A model generated the notes under the pieces. The model had not been told where the DNA came from. It was given only the letters and a program-made list of their open reading frames with translations, and searched no databases. From Cristatella mucedo (lineage: Eukaryota; Bryozoa; Phylactolaemata; Cristatellidae), in the NCBI GenBank assembly GCA_009760855.2, contig WPIO01000025.1, positions 1-62,000 on the forward strand: 62,000 nt of DNA. The letters are read 5' to 3'. The position numbers were made by a program, and so were the translations under genes. Positions 22,520 to 35,114 of this stretch are shown here, piece after piece. Each line of letters begins with the position of its first letter. Position 1 is the first letter of the stretch.

Positions 22520-23206
22520 TTGTCGCTACTCCAACGTGCCTCACTTCGATCATGTTCGTTCATTTTCTTAGATTCTGCTGCTATCACTTGCGAGTTTTTC
22601 TCAATTGCCTTTAATTATTATTCACTAATGTACTTCTACGCCTGCAACTATTTTATGCGAAGGCTTGCCTTTGTATTGGGCACGTTCGGGGTTCTTTTTC
22701 AACTTTCATTACTCCTCTTCTGTGTCTCCTATCGTGGGTTTCTGTCAGCATCGTTCGAAATGACCCCACTGCAACACTATAAGCTCATATTATATATTCT
22801 TATAATAGATATATCTATAGTATGGTGTGTGTGTTTGTGTGTGTGTGGTTTGTGTGTTTGTGTCGGTGTGTTGTGTTTTATGTCCTACTGGTGTGTGGAT
22901 TTGCGTGTCCGCCCGTATTTGCGTTTAACGCAGTTTTTTCTTTCTTTCTTCACTATTCGTTCTTGTCAATGCTTCCTTTTCGACCTTTTATGTTCCACTT
23001 TCTCCACCGCATGCACTTTTCTTCTGAGAGTTTCTTGCTTCAACGTCTACTGGTCTTGCATCGTCAATACTAGAGGTCGCATGTGCATAGCTAGAGCTTG
23101 GTATTTCATGAGTGCTATCGTGCTCGAGCTTGGTTATTCGAAGAGTTTTTCTTATATAATTTGGCCATGTAAAGAATATTGTTTGTTGAGCGTTAGGTAT
23201 TTTTAA
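22520..23206 (+). CDS. Long hydrophobic open frame of unknown nature
   Basis: A 228-codon open frame runs through a T-rich, A-poor strand. Its product would be very hydrophobic, with at least three possible membrane segments (around RRLAFVLGTFGVLFQLSLLL, LILYILIIDISIV and LTQFFLSFFTI). A short GT microsatellite inside it (22822-22870) gives a Cys-Val run. The strand bias itself suppresses stop codons, so length alone is weak evidence. I recognise no family. It may be a diverged multi-pass membrane gene, or compositional noise. Confidence 0.15.
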   Translation: MSLLQRASLRSCSFIFLDSAAITCEFFSIAFNYYSLMYFYACNYFMRRLAFVLGTFGVLFQLSLLLFCVSYRGFLSASFEMTPLQHYKLILYILIIDISIVWCVCLCVCGLCVCVGVLCFMSYWCVDLRVRPYLRLTQFFLSFFTIRSCQCFLFDLLCSTFSTACTFLLRVSCFNVYWSCIVNTRGRMCIARAWYFMSAIVLELGYSKSFSYIIWPCKEYCLLSVRYF

Positions 23207-24240
23207 AGCTTTGAAATGAAAGATGGTTTGAGATAGTTGAGCCCCCTAAACATACTGGAGTCTGCGTTTTGGGCTGGGTTCGGGGTTGGATAGTACAGTT
23301 TTTGTATTTTGTCAGACTGTTTATAAAGTGGAAGTTTTTTACTGCCTGCAGTTGATTGATAACACAATTGGCGTAGTAGAGTTTGAAGTTTATACATGTC
23401 TGCCTTGTCGAGTCTGCCGGGGTTGACTCTAGTATATGTACAGTTTTTTGTAGTTAGAGTTTGCGCTCTAGCGTGGAATCGTGCTGACAAACTGTAGCAT
23501 ACTCCTCTTGATACTATAGGTGAAATTTACATATCCGATATCGCGATTTGTTGAGGTACAGCAGCTAGTAGTTGTCTTTTCTCTTGTTTTATCTGGACAG
23601 TGTCATTTGCCCTTTTACCTATCTGCACGGGCGCAGCTTTTGTTTATATCTAATTTTTCTTGAGCCCTCTCACGTACCCCACAAAACTCATCTATGACAG
23701 TTTTAAAATATCTTTATTAGTAATCTCAAGCAAAAATCTATAAAATAACATCTCCCTTTCCTATTTGGTGCCACCAAGAGAGCCAATATTACTGCAGGCT
23801 CCCAGCGTTTATTGAAGGGTTTGAACCTGCCAGTAAAGCTGGGTGATGGTTCCTTAAGCAAAGATTTACTGAACAGAAATAGACTAAGTGAGGAGCCGAT
23901 GCAATTTTAGTTTATCACAGCATTATCGACAAAGTGAGTGTTCAGCTACTTCAATTGTCTAATGTAAGCTACGCAAAGACAATATGCCGGTCTCTCTCTC
24001 TAAGTAGACAGCGCGAATCGACACCCTGCTGCCAGCGCCGAGTCAAATCGGGGATGAAAACTCCTGGCGATGCAGACCCAAAGTGGTCGTAAGCCTTACT
24101 TTTTCGCGTCTCGCACGACGCGCTGAGACTCGAGACCAAAGTCGACCAAGACAGTACTCAAAACTGCAAAAGAAAACAGTTTGTACCAGCAGTACTAAAG
24201 ACAAGTGTCTATGTCCAGATGAAATTAGATCCTGTCAGGT
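23207..24240. other. No recognisable gene
   Basis: AT-moderate sequence with short open frames only. Confidence 0.4.
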
Positions 24241-24249
24241 TTTACTCAA

Positions 24250-25280
24250 GTGCTATCTTTTCCAGATGAGAAGCGCACATTTCAACTCGTCTGCGTCTTC
24301 TCGGGAGCAATGGCTGATATCTGGCAGACTTCCGGTAAGAGCTCACTCAGCAGATTATCTAAGCGAGGTCAGTCGTTTGCTGTGTATCACTGTCACCTTT
24401 CTCTGAGACTTTCGCACTTGCAGCTTAGCGTGGTGGCAGAGTGGCTGCCTTGTTCGTGGTCTACGCTCCATCGACAGCCCGCGTCAAGAAGCTTTCTCCA
24501 AGACTTTATAGGCCTGGCTTCCGTCGAGAGTATGTCTATTGCATTGGCAGCGGCCGGGTCAGACACATTGCACCAGCAACCGAGGACAGTTCTGAACTGT
24601 CAGATCAGCGGTAAGCTCGGGCGATGGGACGGGGCTTAGCATCCGCCCATTACTAGCCGGAAATAATTCTGGCTGAAATTTTAATTGAGGGCTAACTGCT
24701 GAGCTTTGTAACCAGCCTTCAAGTCAGAAGTCTTGCTTGTCAGCTTGGCGATCTGAGGCCAGGTCCTGTGTGCACACCTGATTCCCTGCTTTGGCCGAGA
24801 GTGAGATCAGTCTGATGCACCCGAGCTTGGCATCGTGGGCTCGAGCTTTGAGGAGATGTCTAGAAAGCCACGCAGGTCAGGGATCGTGCTCGGTTGGGGC
24901 GCGCCCAGCAGATAAGTCAGTTCGCTCTCCTGTTGTCGGTCGGAGCTGTCTGCGTTCTTGGCATTTTGCAGCCAGAGGATATTTCTTGCTGTGGACGGCG
25001 AGTTCGGGCGTGCAGCAGAGCGGTGCGGTTGCCGACGACAGGGTGAGAATGGCTGCTCGCTTTTGCTCGCTCATCCCTCACCTGCAGTGCCGTTCGGTAA
25101 TTTGGCTCAGCCGGTGCATGCTCGCCAGCAGCCGCCGCTGCCGCTTACGCAGCCGCTGCCGCCTCCGAAGCTTCGTTTGCAAAGCGAGGCACTGAGCGAC
25201 GGCGAGAACCGCTCGCGGATCTGCTCGGCCACTGCTCTCCTCGACATATTCACGGGCCGGAGGCCAGAGTAGCGAGGGCC
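24250..25280 (+). other. Coding-like region with splice signals, unassigned
   Basis: Several open stretches are bordered by splice-like sites. A 24264-24332 piece lies between cttttccag and a gtaaga donor. A 24427-24611 piece lies between cgcacttgcag and a gtaagc donor, where two frames are open in part (LHRQPASRSFLQDFIGLASV..., ...TVLNCQIS; and RPGFRREYVYCIGSGRV in the next frame). Frames at 24791-25195 and 24958-25272 continue. GC is above the surroundings. I could not match these to Fz, LDLa or another domain. They might be frameshifted exons upstream of the Fz/LDLa gene. Confidence 0.25.
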
Positions 25281-25599
25281 GTGAATCCCTCATGAAAAGC
25301 GCATTGTTGAATCACATGGATGCATTCAAAGCAAAAATGATGATGTCCGACAATAAACCATCCTCACCCGTTTCCCAGATTGGCTCCTTAGCTGAGTGAG
25401 TCCTTGTGATGATGTAGCCGATCACTATCTCGATTCTTTGTGCAGAAGATGGACAAGAGTCGAGTATCCCTGCGATGCCAGTCTCTACTAGAATGCTGTT
25501 TCCTCCGGTTCCTGGCTGCCTCATTGTGTGCATTTAAAGCAGGTCACTAGAAATGATCGTTGAAGTCTCAGTATCTCGCAAATCAAAGTCAGCAATTCT

Positions 25600-27350
25600 T
25601 GGACCCTACTTCACTGTCCTGCTCACCGTTGCATTGATCTGCTGCTGCCATGCACACTAACATCATTAATATGTCACTAGCCTCAGGTCATGTCCAGCAC
25701 CTTTCAAAAAGCTGTAGTCCAGGCCACTTCTCTCGCAGCGGGAAAAACTAGACCAGAGGAACTTGAGCAACTACCGCTGAGTCTCCTTCTGATTCTTATC
25801 AAAGACACTGGAACGGGTTGTGCAGGACCGGAGTGAACTCATATGTTGAAACCTCAAACCTTGCTAGTGCGTTCCGGTCTGACTTTAGAGACCGTCATTT
25901 CCATAATCAGCGTTTACGTCGGGTGTACGTAACGAGTCTACTGCGCCGGAAGCAAGACAAGGTGAGAGTGTCTCCTTGCATGGCATCAGATCTTTCAGCA
26001 GCTTCAATGCTATCTGATCTACGAGTTCTTCTGAGGCCTTTCCTCATCTCGCCTGGGCATCACATTGGCTCTGACTCTGCAGTGGTTCATGTCCTATCTC
26101 CAGTGGGAGACTCCAGAGTATTGACATGAATGGACCAAAGATCATCGGCAAGTGCCTCTCAAATGTGAGGTACCTCAGGGCTCCGTGCTAGGTACGGTTC
26201 TTTTCACGGCGTTATACTCCCTCCCTTTGCTGATGCAGTTACCAGGCACAGTCTGTGCTTTACCTACTTCTATGCGGATGACACTGAGGTTGTGCCTTTG
26301 CTTTAGATCCCTCCCAGCCTTCAAGGCACCTCCAGATTCACTCTCAACTCACTTTGCCATTGCATTGACGATCCGCACGTACGGACCAGCGGCGTACACC
26401 TCAAAAGCTAAATGACGATAAAACTAACTTACTAGTCATGAAGCAAACCCAGGGTGAATTCTAAACTGGACGCCAGCTGGAAACGACAGCGTCAGCTCTG
26501 CCAGCATATCTCCTGTTGAATCGAGCTCAGAAATCCGGTAATCGTATTCCCGAGCGACCTCTCGTTAGACGACCATATCAGCTCCACAGTAAAATCTGCT
26601 GACTTTCAGCTTCTCCTACATTACTTCAAAGTGGGCTTGTTTGAGATAAGGATACCACATCTAAACTGGTCCATGCTTTTCGTGACATCGTCGTGACTTC
26701 TGCAACTCACTGCTTGCTGGCCTAGCATGAGCGATCGCGATTGCAGCTGGTGCAAAACTCTGCTGCTAGGCTTGTCGATATCCAGCAGGCATCTTGGTGC
26801 CACATTACTCTCACTTCTCGCCGACCTGCATTATACATCAGTCAAAGCAGCAGATGACTTGAAGGTTTCTGTCGCTCACTTTTAGGTTCCTTCGTATCTG
26901 GCTCCAACCTATCTCTCCAGAATGTCTTACTACCCCAGCTCTATTGGCCCAAAACATCTGCTGCTGGAGATCCAAATTAACAGTCTAGAAATACCTCGTA
27001 CAAACCTCAAATCCTTTGGAGACCGTCCATTTAGTTCATCGCATGCTCCCATAGCCTGGAGCTCCCTCCCGACTTATGCGTCAGAACCTCCCCTGACTTG
27101 ACCATTTCAAGGAACTTTTAAAAGCACCCTATTTAGGACAGCATTTAGTTGGTCCCTAAGTGATTCGTCCTTCATGTGCTTTATGCGTGCTGACACTGTG
27201 CATGCTGACCCTGTGCACTGTCACCCAAACAACATTGTAATTTTGTTTTGTTTTTCAAGCATCGATTTTACTTACCAGTCATTCTGCATTTTCATTTTTG
27301 CAGCAAATGTAGCGCAGAGATTCTAAGTTCTCCGAGGGCGCTATCAAGTA
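25600..27350 (+). mobile_element. Family A LINE, longest copy
   Basis: The copy starts upstream of the RT core with NYR-VS-like sequence at about 25770 and a phrase reading LIKDTGT at about 25795. It then carries the SAASMLSDL region, VPQGSVLGTVLF (about 26170), the YADD-type box (cttctatgcggatgacactg, about 26265), the LTPL-ADLH region, and the tail (agcgcagagattctaagttc then tccgagggcgctatc) ending at about 27345. Many frameshifts make it non-functional. Confidence 0.88.
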
Positions 27351-27357
27351 CTAGTCC

Positions 27358-28059
27358 ATGTTAATCATCCACCCATCAGAAATCGGCATCATGGCTGCTA
27401 GCTGTACTGGCCGAAAAGCAGCGGCGCTATGGACATGTCGAGAAAGGATGCCAGAAGAGGGCGAGTGGCGTCTTAATGCTGCGACTGCTCTAGAAAATGT
27501 CTCACGGCTGGAGTGGCACGTCGCCGCTAAGATTAATACACAACATGAAGGTTTTGCTGTTGATGTCACTTGCGACGGCGACAGTTCGCAAAGAGACGGC
27601 TGTCAGCTGAGAACCTATGCTTGCAGCAGCGCACGTGGCAGTGAAGTGGCTGAAATAGGAGGCCATTTCAGTGCATTTGGTACATGGCATCACGACTCTA
27701 CGAGTTGTGAGCTTGGGTTACCAGCTTCACTGCAGGCGCTGCGACTCGACTCATTAAACGCCTGGCAGAGTGCCAGTAAACGACAAACTGACTTTATCTG
27801 CTCTCTTCAGACGCCTCGGCAGTGATTGGCCAATGGTGATAGGAGAAGCGGGTGCTAGCCAGCAGCAAGCGCTGGCTCGGTTGACCAGCAGCCAACGGCG
27901 CTGGATCTCAGGCGCTTTGCACCAGGTTGCTGTCCACTGTTCTCTGTCCATTTGCAGCCACCGGGAAGGGAGCGGTGAAAAAGTGCTGCTGCAGCTGCCT
28001 CAGTCATCGAGCAGTGCCGGCCGCGCCGCCCTACGAGCACTCGATGACGGCCGAGCTCC
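27358..28059 (+). other. Coding-like open stretches 5' of a degenerate Fz CRD
   Basis: Directly after the LINE end, frame 1 is open to 27825 (includes ALENVSRLEWHVAAKINTQH and TSCELGLPASLQALRLDSLN). From about 27770 a second frame is open to 28177 (FRRLGSDWPMVIGEAGASQ...). GC and amino-acid composition look coding-like, and the two could be one exon broken by a frameshift. A possible acceptor (ctctgtccatttgcag) ends at 27958. I recognise no domain in this part. Confidence 0.3.
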
Positions 28060-28274
28060 GCTCCAGCAGCTGCTGTACTACGACATGCGAACTGCTGAAG
28101 GCCACGGGCGGCTGCTGCTCTCAGTGCGTGGCTACTTCACTGGCCATGACCTAGCCATCCGCCATGCCGCTCGCTGAACCCGGCGGAGATGGGCACTCTC
28201 TTCCAGCGGGCCCGTCGCCTGCCAAGCACTTCGCTCGTGTCTGCACTGTCGCGCTGTCAGACCGATGTGCGACG
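28060..28274 (+). CDS. Degenerate Frizzled CRD, N-terminal part
   Basis: In broken frames this reads CELLKATG (about 28085), then FTGHDLAIRHAA, then ACQALRSCLHCRAVRPMCDG up to a donor (g|gtgaga) at 28274. Cys spacing in the last segment is C-x8-C-x6-C with P-M-C, exactly the Frizzled CRD core, and F-x-GH is the usual motif ahead of it. A stop at 28175-28177 and a frame change at about 28087-28100 interrupt it. The donor leaves one base, matching phase 1 elsewhere. The PCxxxC stretch expected before the C-terminal piece is missing, so this copy may be decayed or badly assembled. It could belong to the downstream gene or to a separate relic. Confidence 0.4.
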
Positions 28275-28317
28275 GTGAGAGAGCGAGAGACAGCAGCGGT
28301 GACGGCGACTGGCGATA

Positions 28318-28324
28318 GCCTCTC

Positions 28325-28381
<57 letters not shown>

Positions 28382-28384
28382 CTC
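28318..28384 (+). repeat. (CT)n microsatellite
   Basis: About 65 bp of CT repeat between the two Fz-like pieces, in the presumed intron. Confidence 0.97.
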
Positions 28385-28406
28385 TCTTCTTACCCGATTT
28401 ACGCAG

Positions 28407-28477
28407 GTGCATGGCCTCGCAACTGTACGGAATTTCAGTACAGCTGGCTTCCAGGAAAGACTTTCTATCGTTGCCTG
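28407..28477 (+). CDS. Degenerate Frizzled CRD, C-terminal part
   Basis: After the acceptor tacccgatttacgcag, the phase-1 reading gives AWPRNCTEFQYSWLPGKTFY followed by RCL and a stop at 28478. The WPxxC-x-x-F...C pattern is the usual end of a Frizzled CRD. It joins in phase to the 28274 donor. Another frame stays open to 28592 but has no motif. The call rests on one motif and the matching phase. Confidence 0.35.
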
Positions 28478-28599
28478 TGAAAACCTCCTCTCAGCCACCA
28501 CAACTGGTCGCCTACCACCTCAGCTTCTCACATTAGCTCCAAGAGATCTGACTGAAGGACTGCCAAGCCACCATACTAGGCGGCTCGACTGAGGTCAGC

Positions 28600-30460
28600 T
28601 TTGGTGGACTAATACATGGCTTACCAGGACAGATGCTACATAACTTATCTGCTGTTTACGTTTTCTAAGACTTCACCAAGCAAGTGCCGAAGATATTTGA
28701 CTTCCGTGATCACACGATCAGCACAACATCCACGGCTTTTCGGACTTATTGCGACTCCTGCAGCACCTGGACACATCCCGAACCCACGTGACCACCTACC
28801 ACCCTCAATGTGGTATTGCTCCGGGCCTGCAACTCGACCACTCTGAAGTAAGGTCGACGCCGAACTGACAGCCTAGCCCTAATAGCTGTCGTGATCTTGC
28901 TACCACCTAACAATTAAAACAAGTGCTTCTTTTGCGGCATGTGCGAAAGTGCCCGCAGAAAACGATGAGATATCTCTAGAGGTTTTTGTGCTGCAAATTT
29001 GCTACGAGGCCGACCATTTTCCTATGCTCTGCTCAGAATCTCGCCACTCGGAGAGTGTGTTCGCGTCGATTGCATATACTGGCATTTACACCTAGTTCCT
29101 TACAGGTCAGGTCATCAGGTGCGAGTCTTTTCTCCCTCGTGCTTGAGTGCTTGGGCAGTATCGTAATTCGATGTTTCAGAACCATAAATCTGTCAATCTG
29201 TGTATATGGGCGCGCATTGGGTGACACTGTTGAGCAAGATGCTTGTCTCGCTGGAGAGTTCAAAAGTGAGCATAGTCGTTCCTAAGAGCTTCGTGATCAT
29301 CAAATAGAGCAAGCATGCATTCTAGAGCTGTAAGAGTATATGAAAATGAGTTAGCATTTTACTCTGCGCGCTGCATACGGCAACTCTCTTTAGAAATGCG
29401 ATTAACTGGACCGCCAATACGTTCAGCTGCGTGTGTACGCATGTAGTGCGTAGGCGCATCCGATGAGCTTCAAAACCGAGCTTTTATTTTCTTGGTTATT
29501 GCTGAGCGAGTGCTGATAACCTGGTTGACAGCTGCCCTTGCTTCTAAAGGATATCCCATGCTTCTCATTGCCCGGGTTACTTCCACTAGCTTTTGCATTC
29601 TTCAGGCCTTCGTTTTCATTCTTAAGCTTGTCTAATGCAGTGGCTAGTGTACTAGGGCTGGGACAGGTGAACCACGCTGCCCTGACGTTGCACTCCCACG
29701 GATGGCGGCATGCAGGCCCGTGACTAGAGGTGCTGGCGGGCGGCGGTGATTCGTCAGGATCAGCGACACGAACGTGCCCGCGTCTCGAGCCCCTCCGAGC
29801 CGGCTCCGGAAGTCCGGCAGCCACTCTTCGTGGCTGTCTGACTTCGGGTCGAGAGATCACACGTGTCGCGCGGCAGCTCACCAGCCAGCGTCTTGCATGA
29901 GACGTAAACTTTTTCAAGGCTCACCGATTCCCACTTTCGGGCACTTCGATGGAGCGGTTTTAGAATGTGCCTGGGGGAAGCAGCTCCTTTTCTGGTGCTT
30001 TCAGCCCCAGATCCCGAGAGGTTATAGCACACTCAGGGTAGCTCTACAGAGTTTCTTCTCTAATAATCAGTGGCATTTAGATGGAGCTGTGGCGTGTGCA
30101 TTGCACAGGAAAAAGTCTCATGAGGACTGTGCCAGGTGGTGCTCGTATTTTTACAGGACTGTCAGTCACTGCATAGATGCACCTGAATTTATGGGACAAA
30201 CTTGTTGGGAAAATTTTCTTATAGAAAAATATGATTACTGAATATATAGCTCATTTTTTAATAGCAAGGAGTTTGCTTTTATCGTCGATTCGTAAGCAAG
30301 AAAATTGTCACGGTATCACTGCTAACATCTGAATAGTCTTCTGAAACATCGTTAAGTCTGAATCTTCGTTTCTCATCATAGATTTAGTCATCGTCATGTT
30401 TCCATCCAGAATGTTTTGAGGCTTCTTGAACGATTCAATAATACTTCTGTTTTCGGTCTC
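28600..30460. other. No recognised gene; two unassigned open frames
   Basis: Plus frame 29774-30241 (155 codons; includes CARWCSYFYRTVSHC) and minus frame 29423-29917 (164 codons; includes LDKLKNENEGLKNAK) overlap each other. Neither shows a domain I know, and at most one could be real. Confidence 0.25.
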
Positions 30461-30464
30461 TGAA

Positions 30465-30715
30465 ATCCAGTCTTTATGTGCTTGCGTGTACGACACTTTG
30501 CTGCTGTGCATGCTGCCACTACCATACTTGTATGCTGACCTGTCATGTCATGCTTGCTCCATGTTATGTCGTTGTTGTTTATTGAGCAATTCAACCACTA
30601 ACCAGATCAGTCTATCTCCTTTGAAGCTAATTTAAAGTGCCTAGAAGGAGATTGAGTTCTCTGATATAGCTATATCAAAATGCATTATCATAATTATTAT
30701 TATTATTATGCTCTC
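30465..30715 (+). mobile_element. Family A LINE 3' end
   Basis: The 3' UTR-like segment (cagtctttatgtgcttgcgt) runs to the tail (agtgcctagaaggagattga) with an (ATT)n end. Confidence 0.8.
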
Positions 30716-33700
30716 TCACAAGCATGTAAAAACCCATTCACAAATAGGTTTTGATACTGGCTCTTCTAATTCTAGTGAGTGGTATCTGTGGGTATGTTGG
30801 AATGTCGCATGTTATGAAAATAGCTGGAGCAGCTTTTTGTCCAATGGGCTTTTTGGCTTGAGAGCTTCAGGTTGTTTCTCATAAGATATTATTCATTTCT
30901 TCTTACCAGCAAATGGTCAAGAAATCTCTTCGGTTAGCAGTCCATACAGAGTCATCTGTTTCAGACTTATAAAATGAGGATGCTAAATATTTTGTAAGTC
31001 AAGCAATGACTTCGAGACGGCTCAGAGTTCTTGCTTTGCAGCTAGGCGTCCATCCTGCAGTGTCGACTACTTGCACCCAGGTATGCAGTACGTAGATAGC
31101 GAGGCCAGAGTCTGCATGAGTACTTCTCGTAAACATATTTCTACTCATGAGGTGGCCCGTCAGAAATTAGAAACCTTAGGATAGTGGCAGCATAAAGATC
31201 AGTAAGGACGTAGAATTTTAGCTATACTCTTTGTTGCCCAGTGCTACAACATGGTTAAACGTTTTACGACTGAGTTCGATTAATCATGACAACCTTGTTA
31301 AAAATATAGTTTTAATATGAATGGACTTGAAAAAGACCAGTTTTTAATTGATGAGATACTCACTGCTAAGCAAGTGATGATAAATGTATCACTATTTTTA
31401 ACCTTATAGTATGAATTCCTTTTATGAGCATGGTTTTCATAGCACAGCTTCAAGGGTTGCTTTAATGAGGCCTGTCAGGTTTTGAAGAAGCACTGCTGTA
31501 CTCTGATTGATAAAAAGTGAAAACGGTAAAAGTGATCTGTTTGCAATCACATTCCCAGCTGACAGTGCATTCACCTCACTCCTGTGATGTCGATCGTGTT
31601 CACTCAAGGACTAGTTGCGCCCTTGAAGAAACTCTTGGAGAGAAAAGACCTGTTTATTAGTCGCCGAAAATCCTCCAGGGGAAACGACCACCATTGATTA
31701 TATCAGCTGAATAAACAGCAGTCTTGGCAATGCAACTTGCATTAACTTGATTGAATAAGAATGAGTTTCGCACAACGTGCATGAGTATGTGCGGCCATTA
31801 CAGCTAGTGAAACTTCTCTGGCTTGGCATGTTGTCCTATAGCAGCACTGTGTTCTTTTCGCGTTTTCTCCTTGACCGAGCTCATGATTTTTACTTTCTTT
31901 AAGCTTATGGCACTAGAAAAATGTGTTCAGGTCAACCTCCATCAATGTGCTCGATTCTTAGCTTTACCGAAAGGACTGCTGCCGAATAGCTACAGCCATA
32001 GAACTGAGGTGTGAGCGGCTCGTACAGAACTTGTGTATTGAAAGTTAATGCATCATGCCGAGAACGAGGCTCTGAGCCAAAATAATGCAGCTAGTGGCTC
32101 AGTAGGAATGTCAGCAACGAGAGCTTTAGCCCAGTGATGACTGGCCATTATGACGTGTCTGAGCCTGTTTTGAGTTCTTGACAGTGATCGAGATATGCGC
32201 TGGCTTTAGGATTAGCTCTTGCTTTCCGGGCAGTTTGAGAAAGTACCATCTCGGTTTTGCAGCCACTATTTAGTTTCTGAAGGCTACTCTGAAAGCTAGC
32301 TCACCTGCTCAAACATCATCGATTTTTCCATGAACTTTAAGAACAAAATCAAGCTTTCATCGATGGACTGCCAAATCTTTTGAGTCTGCCAGATCACTGT
32401 GCCGTCCTGGCCAGGGCGTCTCGTGTGCTCCTCTCTGCTGGAACCCTTACGCCAGGGTTAGAATGCGACGAAATCTCTAGCGCCATCCCAGCTTGTCGGG
32501 TGCAGGGTAAGTGCCGTACTGAAAACTGACGAAGCATAAATCTCGAGATCGTCATACTACTGAGTTGGTTTCCGGCAGAATGAGCGAGTTGCTGTGCGGA
32601 GCAAGGCCTCTGACGGTGGCTGACTAAAGTAGGATTATTGGCAAATTATCTAATCGAACATGGGCCGCCTGTCCAGTATTCAACGCACATTCGCACGCGA
32701 TTTCCGCACACCACCGCACACACACACACACACACTCCACATATTTTTACTAACACACGATCATAAGCTTTACGAAAATTTAAAATGGGTGTGAGGTGAC
32801 GTTGCTTTTTGGTCTTCATTCATTTTTCCTTAAACGTAGTTCATGATGGGAGCAATCGTTCCTGAGTAGTTTATCGTTTTCGGGCATTGTCATGAAATTC
32901 AATCCCGTTTTCTCTTTGCTTCGATGATGCTACCATGCTCGATTCGCATGCCAGGAGCACTTTACGTCTAGGTGGTTCTGCCTGTGAGCAACCTCTATGC
33001 TCTCCACATATTTCGTAATATAAAAGTCTTGACGATTACCGATGAGTATCAGACTCATAATTCATTACCTATTACCTCATGCGAGACTTAGCTGATTAGT
33101 CATCTCTTCTAGTCTAGAGTATATTGGCTCCCATACTATGTTTTGTCAATTATAAATCGATCCTGTGAAAACTTTCGGGATGATTACAGTATGCATTTAG
33201 TTCAGTTTAATGCCCTAAAAGAACTTGATCGTTTTCAGAGACACTTTATAGTGTGCATGCAGCTTTGCTTGAGATCACGTCTGGTTGCTAAAGGTGTGTC
33301 TCTGCCCTTGGCTTTAAAACAAACCGTCAGCACAAAAACGTAGCCCCTATTAGCCAAAGTAAGTGGGCGGCTGGCGTGTGATCCCTGCTGACTTCTTCTT
33401 CTGCGACTATCATGGCTGGGAGCTATCCTTCACTACTATCACCGTCGGCAACCGGCCTGTGCAATTAATTGAGACCTAAGCATATTGATGTTTTTAGGAG
33501 CCCTTCAGTCAGTTGCCAGCGACTTTTCAATAGCTGTGCGCTCGAGATAATTTACTACTTAGGACACCGATGCGTGCCTTGCAGTAAAAGAAAATGGCTC
33601 AATGCCAGGTATGCGCCACCGAAAAGATACGTAATTACGGTTGTGAAGCATACTATGTTGCGATCATGATTGACAACAACAGATAAGAAAGATAGCATAA

Positions 33701-34600
33701 TGAGTAATGAAATAAAATGTTTACATCAATAATGTATTACATATTATTACATTTTCTATACACTTTACCCAGATGATTTAAAGGAAGCATGGTTATGGCA
33801 TGGCGTGGCAGTGACAGAGCAGATTTACGTGTACCTAGCTTCCGAGGTTTTCCTATGGCCTGTCTGTCTATAAATGCGTTCACTTAGACTAGCCAGAATT
33901 AGTTCTTTGAGTGAAGCACTACAATACATTTTCAGCAGTACTATATATATAAATACTATAAATATTAAATATAATAAATATATATAAATATAACAATAAT
34001 ATAATATAATATAATATAATTATATCAAATATACTAAAAATACAATAAACTATAAATATACTATACATATATACACATGCTATACTACCACTCACTTTCC
34101 GATTCAGATGCGCCTCGTTAATCAGATTTGCTCAAAAGAACATAACGTGCCACTGCGAGTCTGTAGCTCACTTTGTGACAACTGCGCTGAGCTGACGACC
34201 TTTCCACTCCCGGTATACTGAAATGTACCCGTGAAGTTCAAAGGCGAATGTATGGGGCAGTGAATGCATCGCCAGACCACTTTCAGTGGTCTCACGAACA
34301 AGGATATAAACTGCTCGGCTGATAAATTCTCCATCCTCTCTCTGTTAAGATTGCAGGCAGTGCATTGATAAAGCCACGTCGGACTTGATGTAATAATTCA
34401 TCACAAAGTGTGACGTTTCTAAAGAAATTTTTCCACGGCATCGATAATATGAAGCAGTCAACATAATCAAACTAGCAAAAGGAGCTCGTCCTGTTGACGT
34501 GATATACCATCAGTCTCTGGTATTCATTGAGGTTAAACAGTAATGCAGCCCAAATCGAGTTGTTAATGCTTGAACTCACACTATTAGTTACGACATCTCA
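30716..34600. other. AT-rich sequence without a recognised gene
   Basis: About 3.9 kb with only short open frames. A small (CA)n lies at about 32710-32735 and an AT-rich tract at 33945-34080. Confidence 0.5.
33945..34080. repeat. AT-rich low-complexity tract
   Basis: ATATA/AATATA repeats, including (TATAA)n (ataatataatataatataat). Confidence 0.95.
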
Positions 34601-34639
34601 TTATTTGACCTTTAATAAAGCTAAAATGCATCTATTTAT

Positions 34640-34900
34640 CACAGTATCCTAGAGTCTCAGCGATTCTATGATCGTGTGGCTGCTCATGCTTGCTGACGCT
34701 AAGGTGCATCACACACTAGCAATACTGCATGCTACTGACCTGTGCATGTGCCACTAATCATGTTATGCTGTCCTTCAGTGAGCATGCAACCAGCCAATAA
34801 TTTAAATGGGCATTGCTTTTATGTAAATTTAAAGTGCTAGAAAATTAAGTTCTCAGGTGGCGCTTTCATAAAAGTGTATTATTTACCTTATTATTGTATT
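34640..34900 (+). mobile_element. Family A LINE 3' end
   Basis: Diverged 3' segment (ttctatgatcgtgtggctgc ... aagtgctagaaaattaagtt) followed by a shortened tail. Confidence 0.7.
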
Positions 34901-35114
34901 ATGAGGGTTTAAACCTTACTAGCAGAAGAGCAACTCTACTCTAAGCCTATCATCCTCGCAAGGGCTCTCACCTGCAGCCCCGTTTTGTCCATGCTGCACT
35001 CATTGCTTCCTGTGCGCGCATGTGGCACTTGCCCTGGGTAACATTGGGCGGTCGACTGATGACCTTTGCGCCTAGCACATCGTAGAATCAGTCAGCAAAT
35101 CGCACCAATGGTGA

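Noticed and set aside
24430-24611. Vitellogenin-like N-terminus (REYVY)
   Set aside because: A single five-residue resemblance in a frame interrupted by a stop. The rest does not support it.
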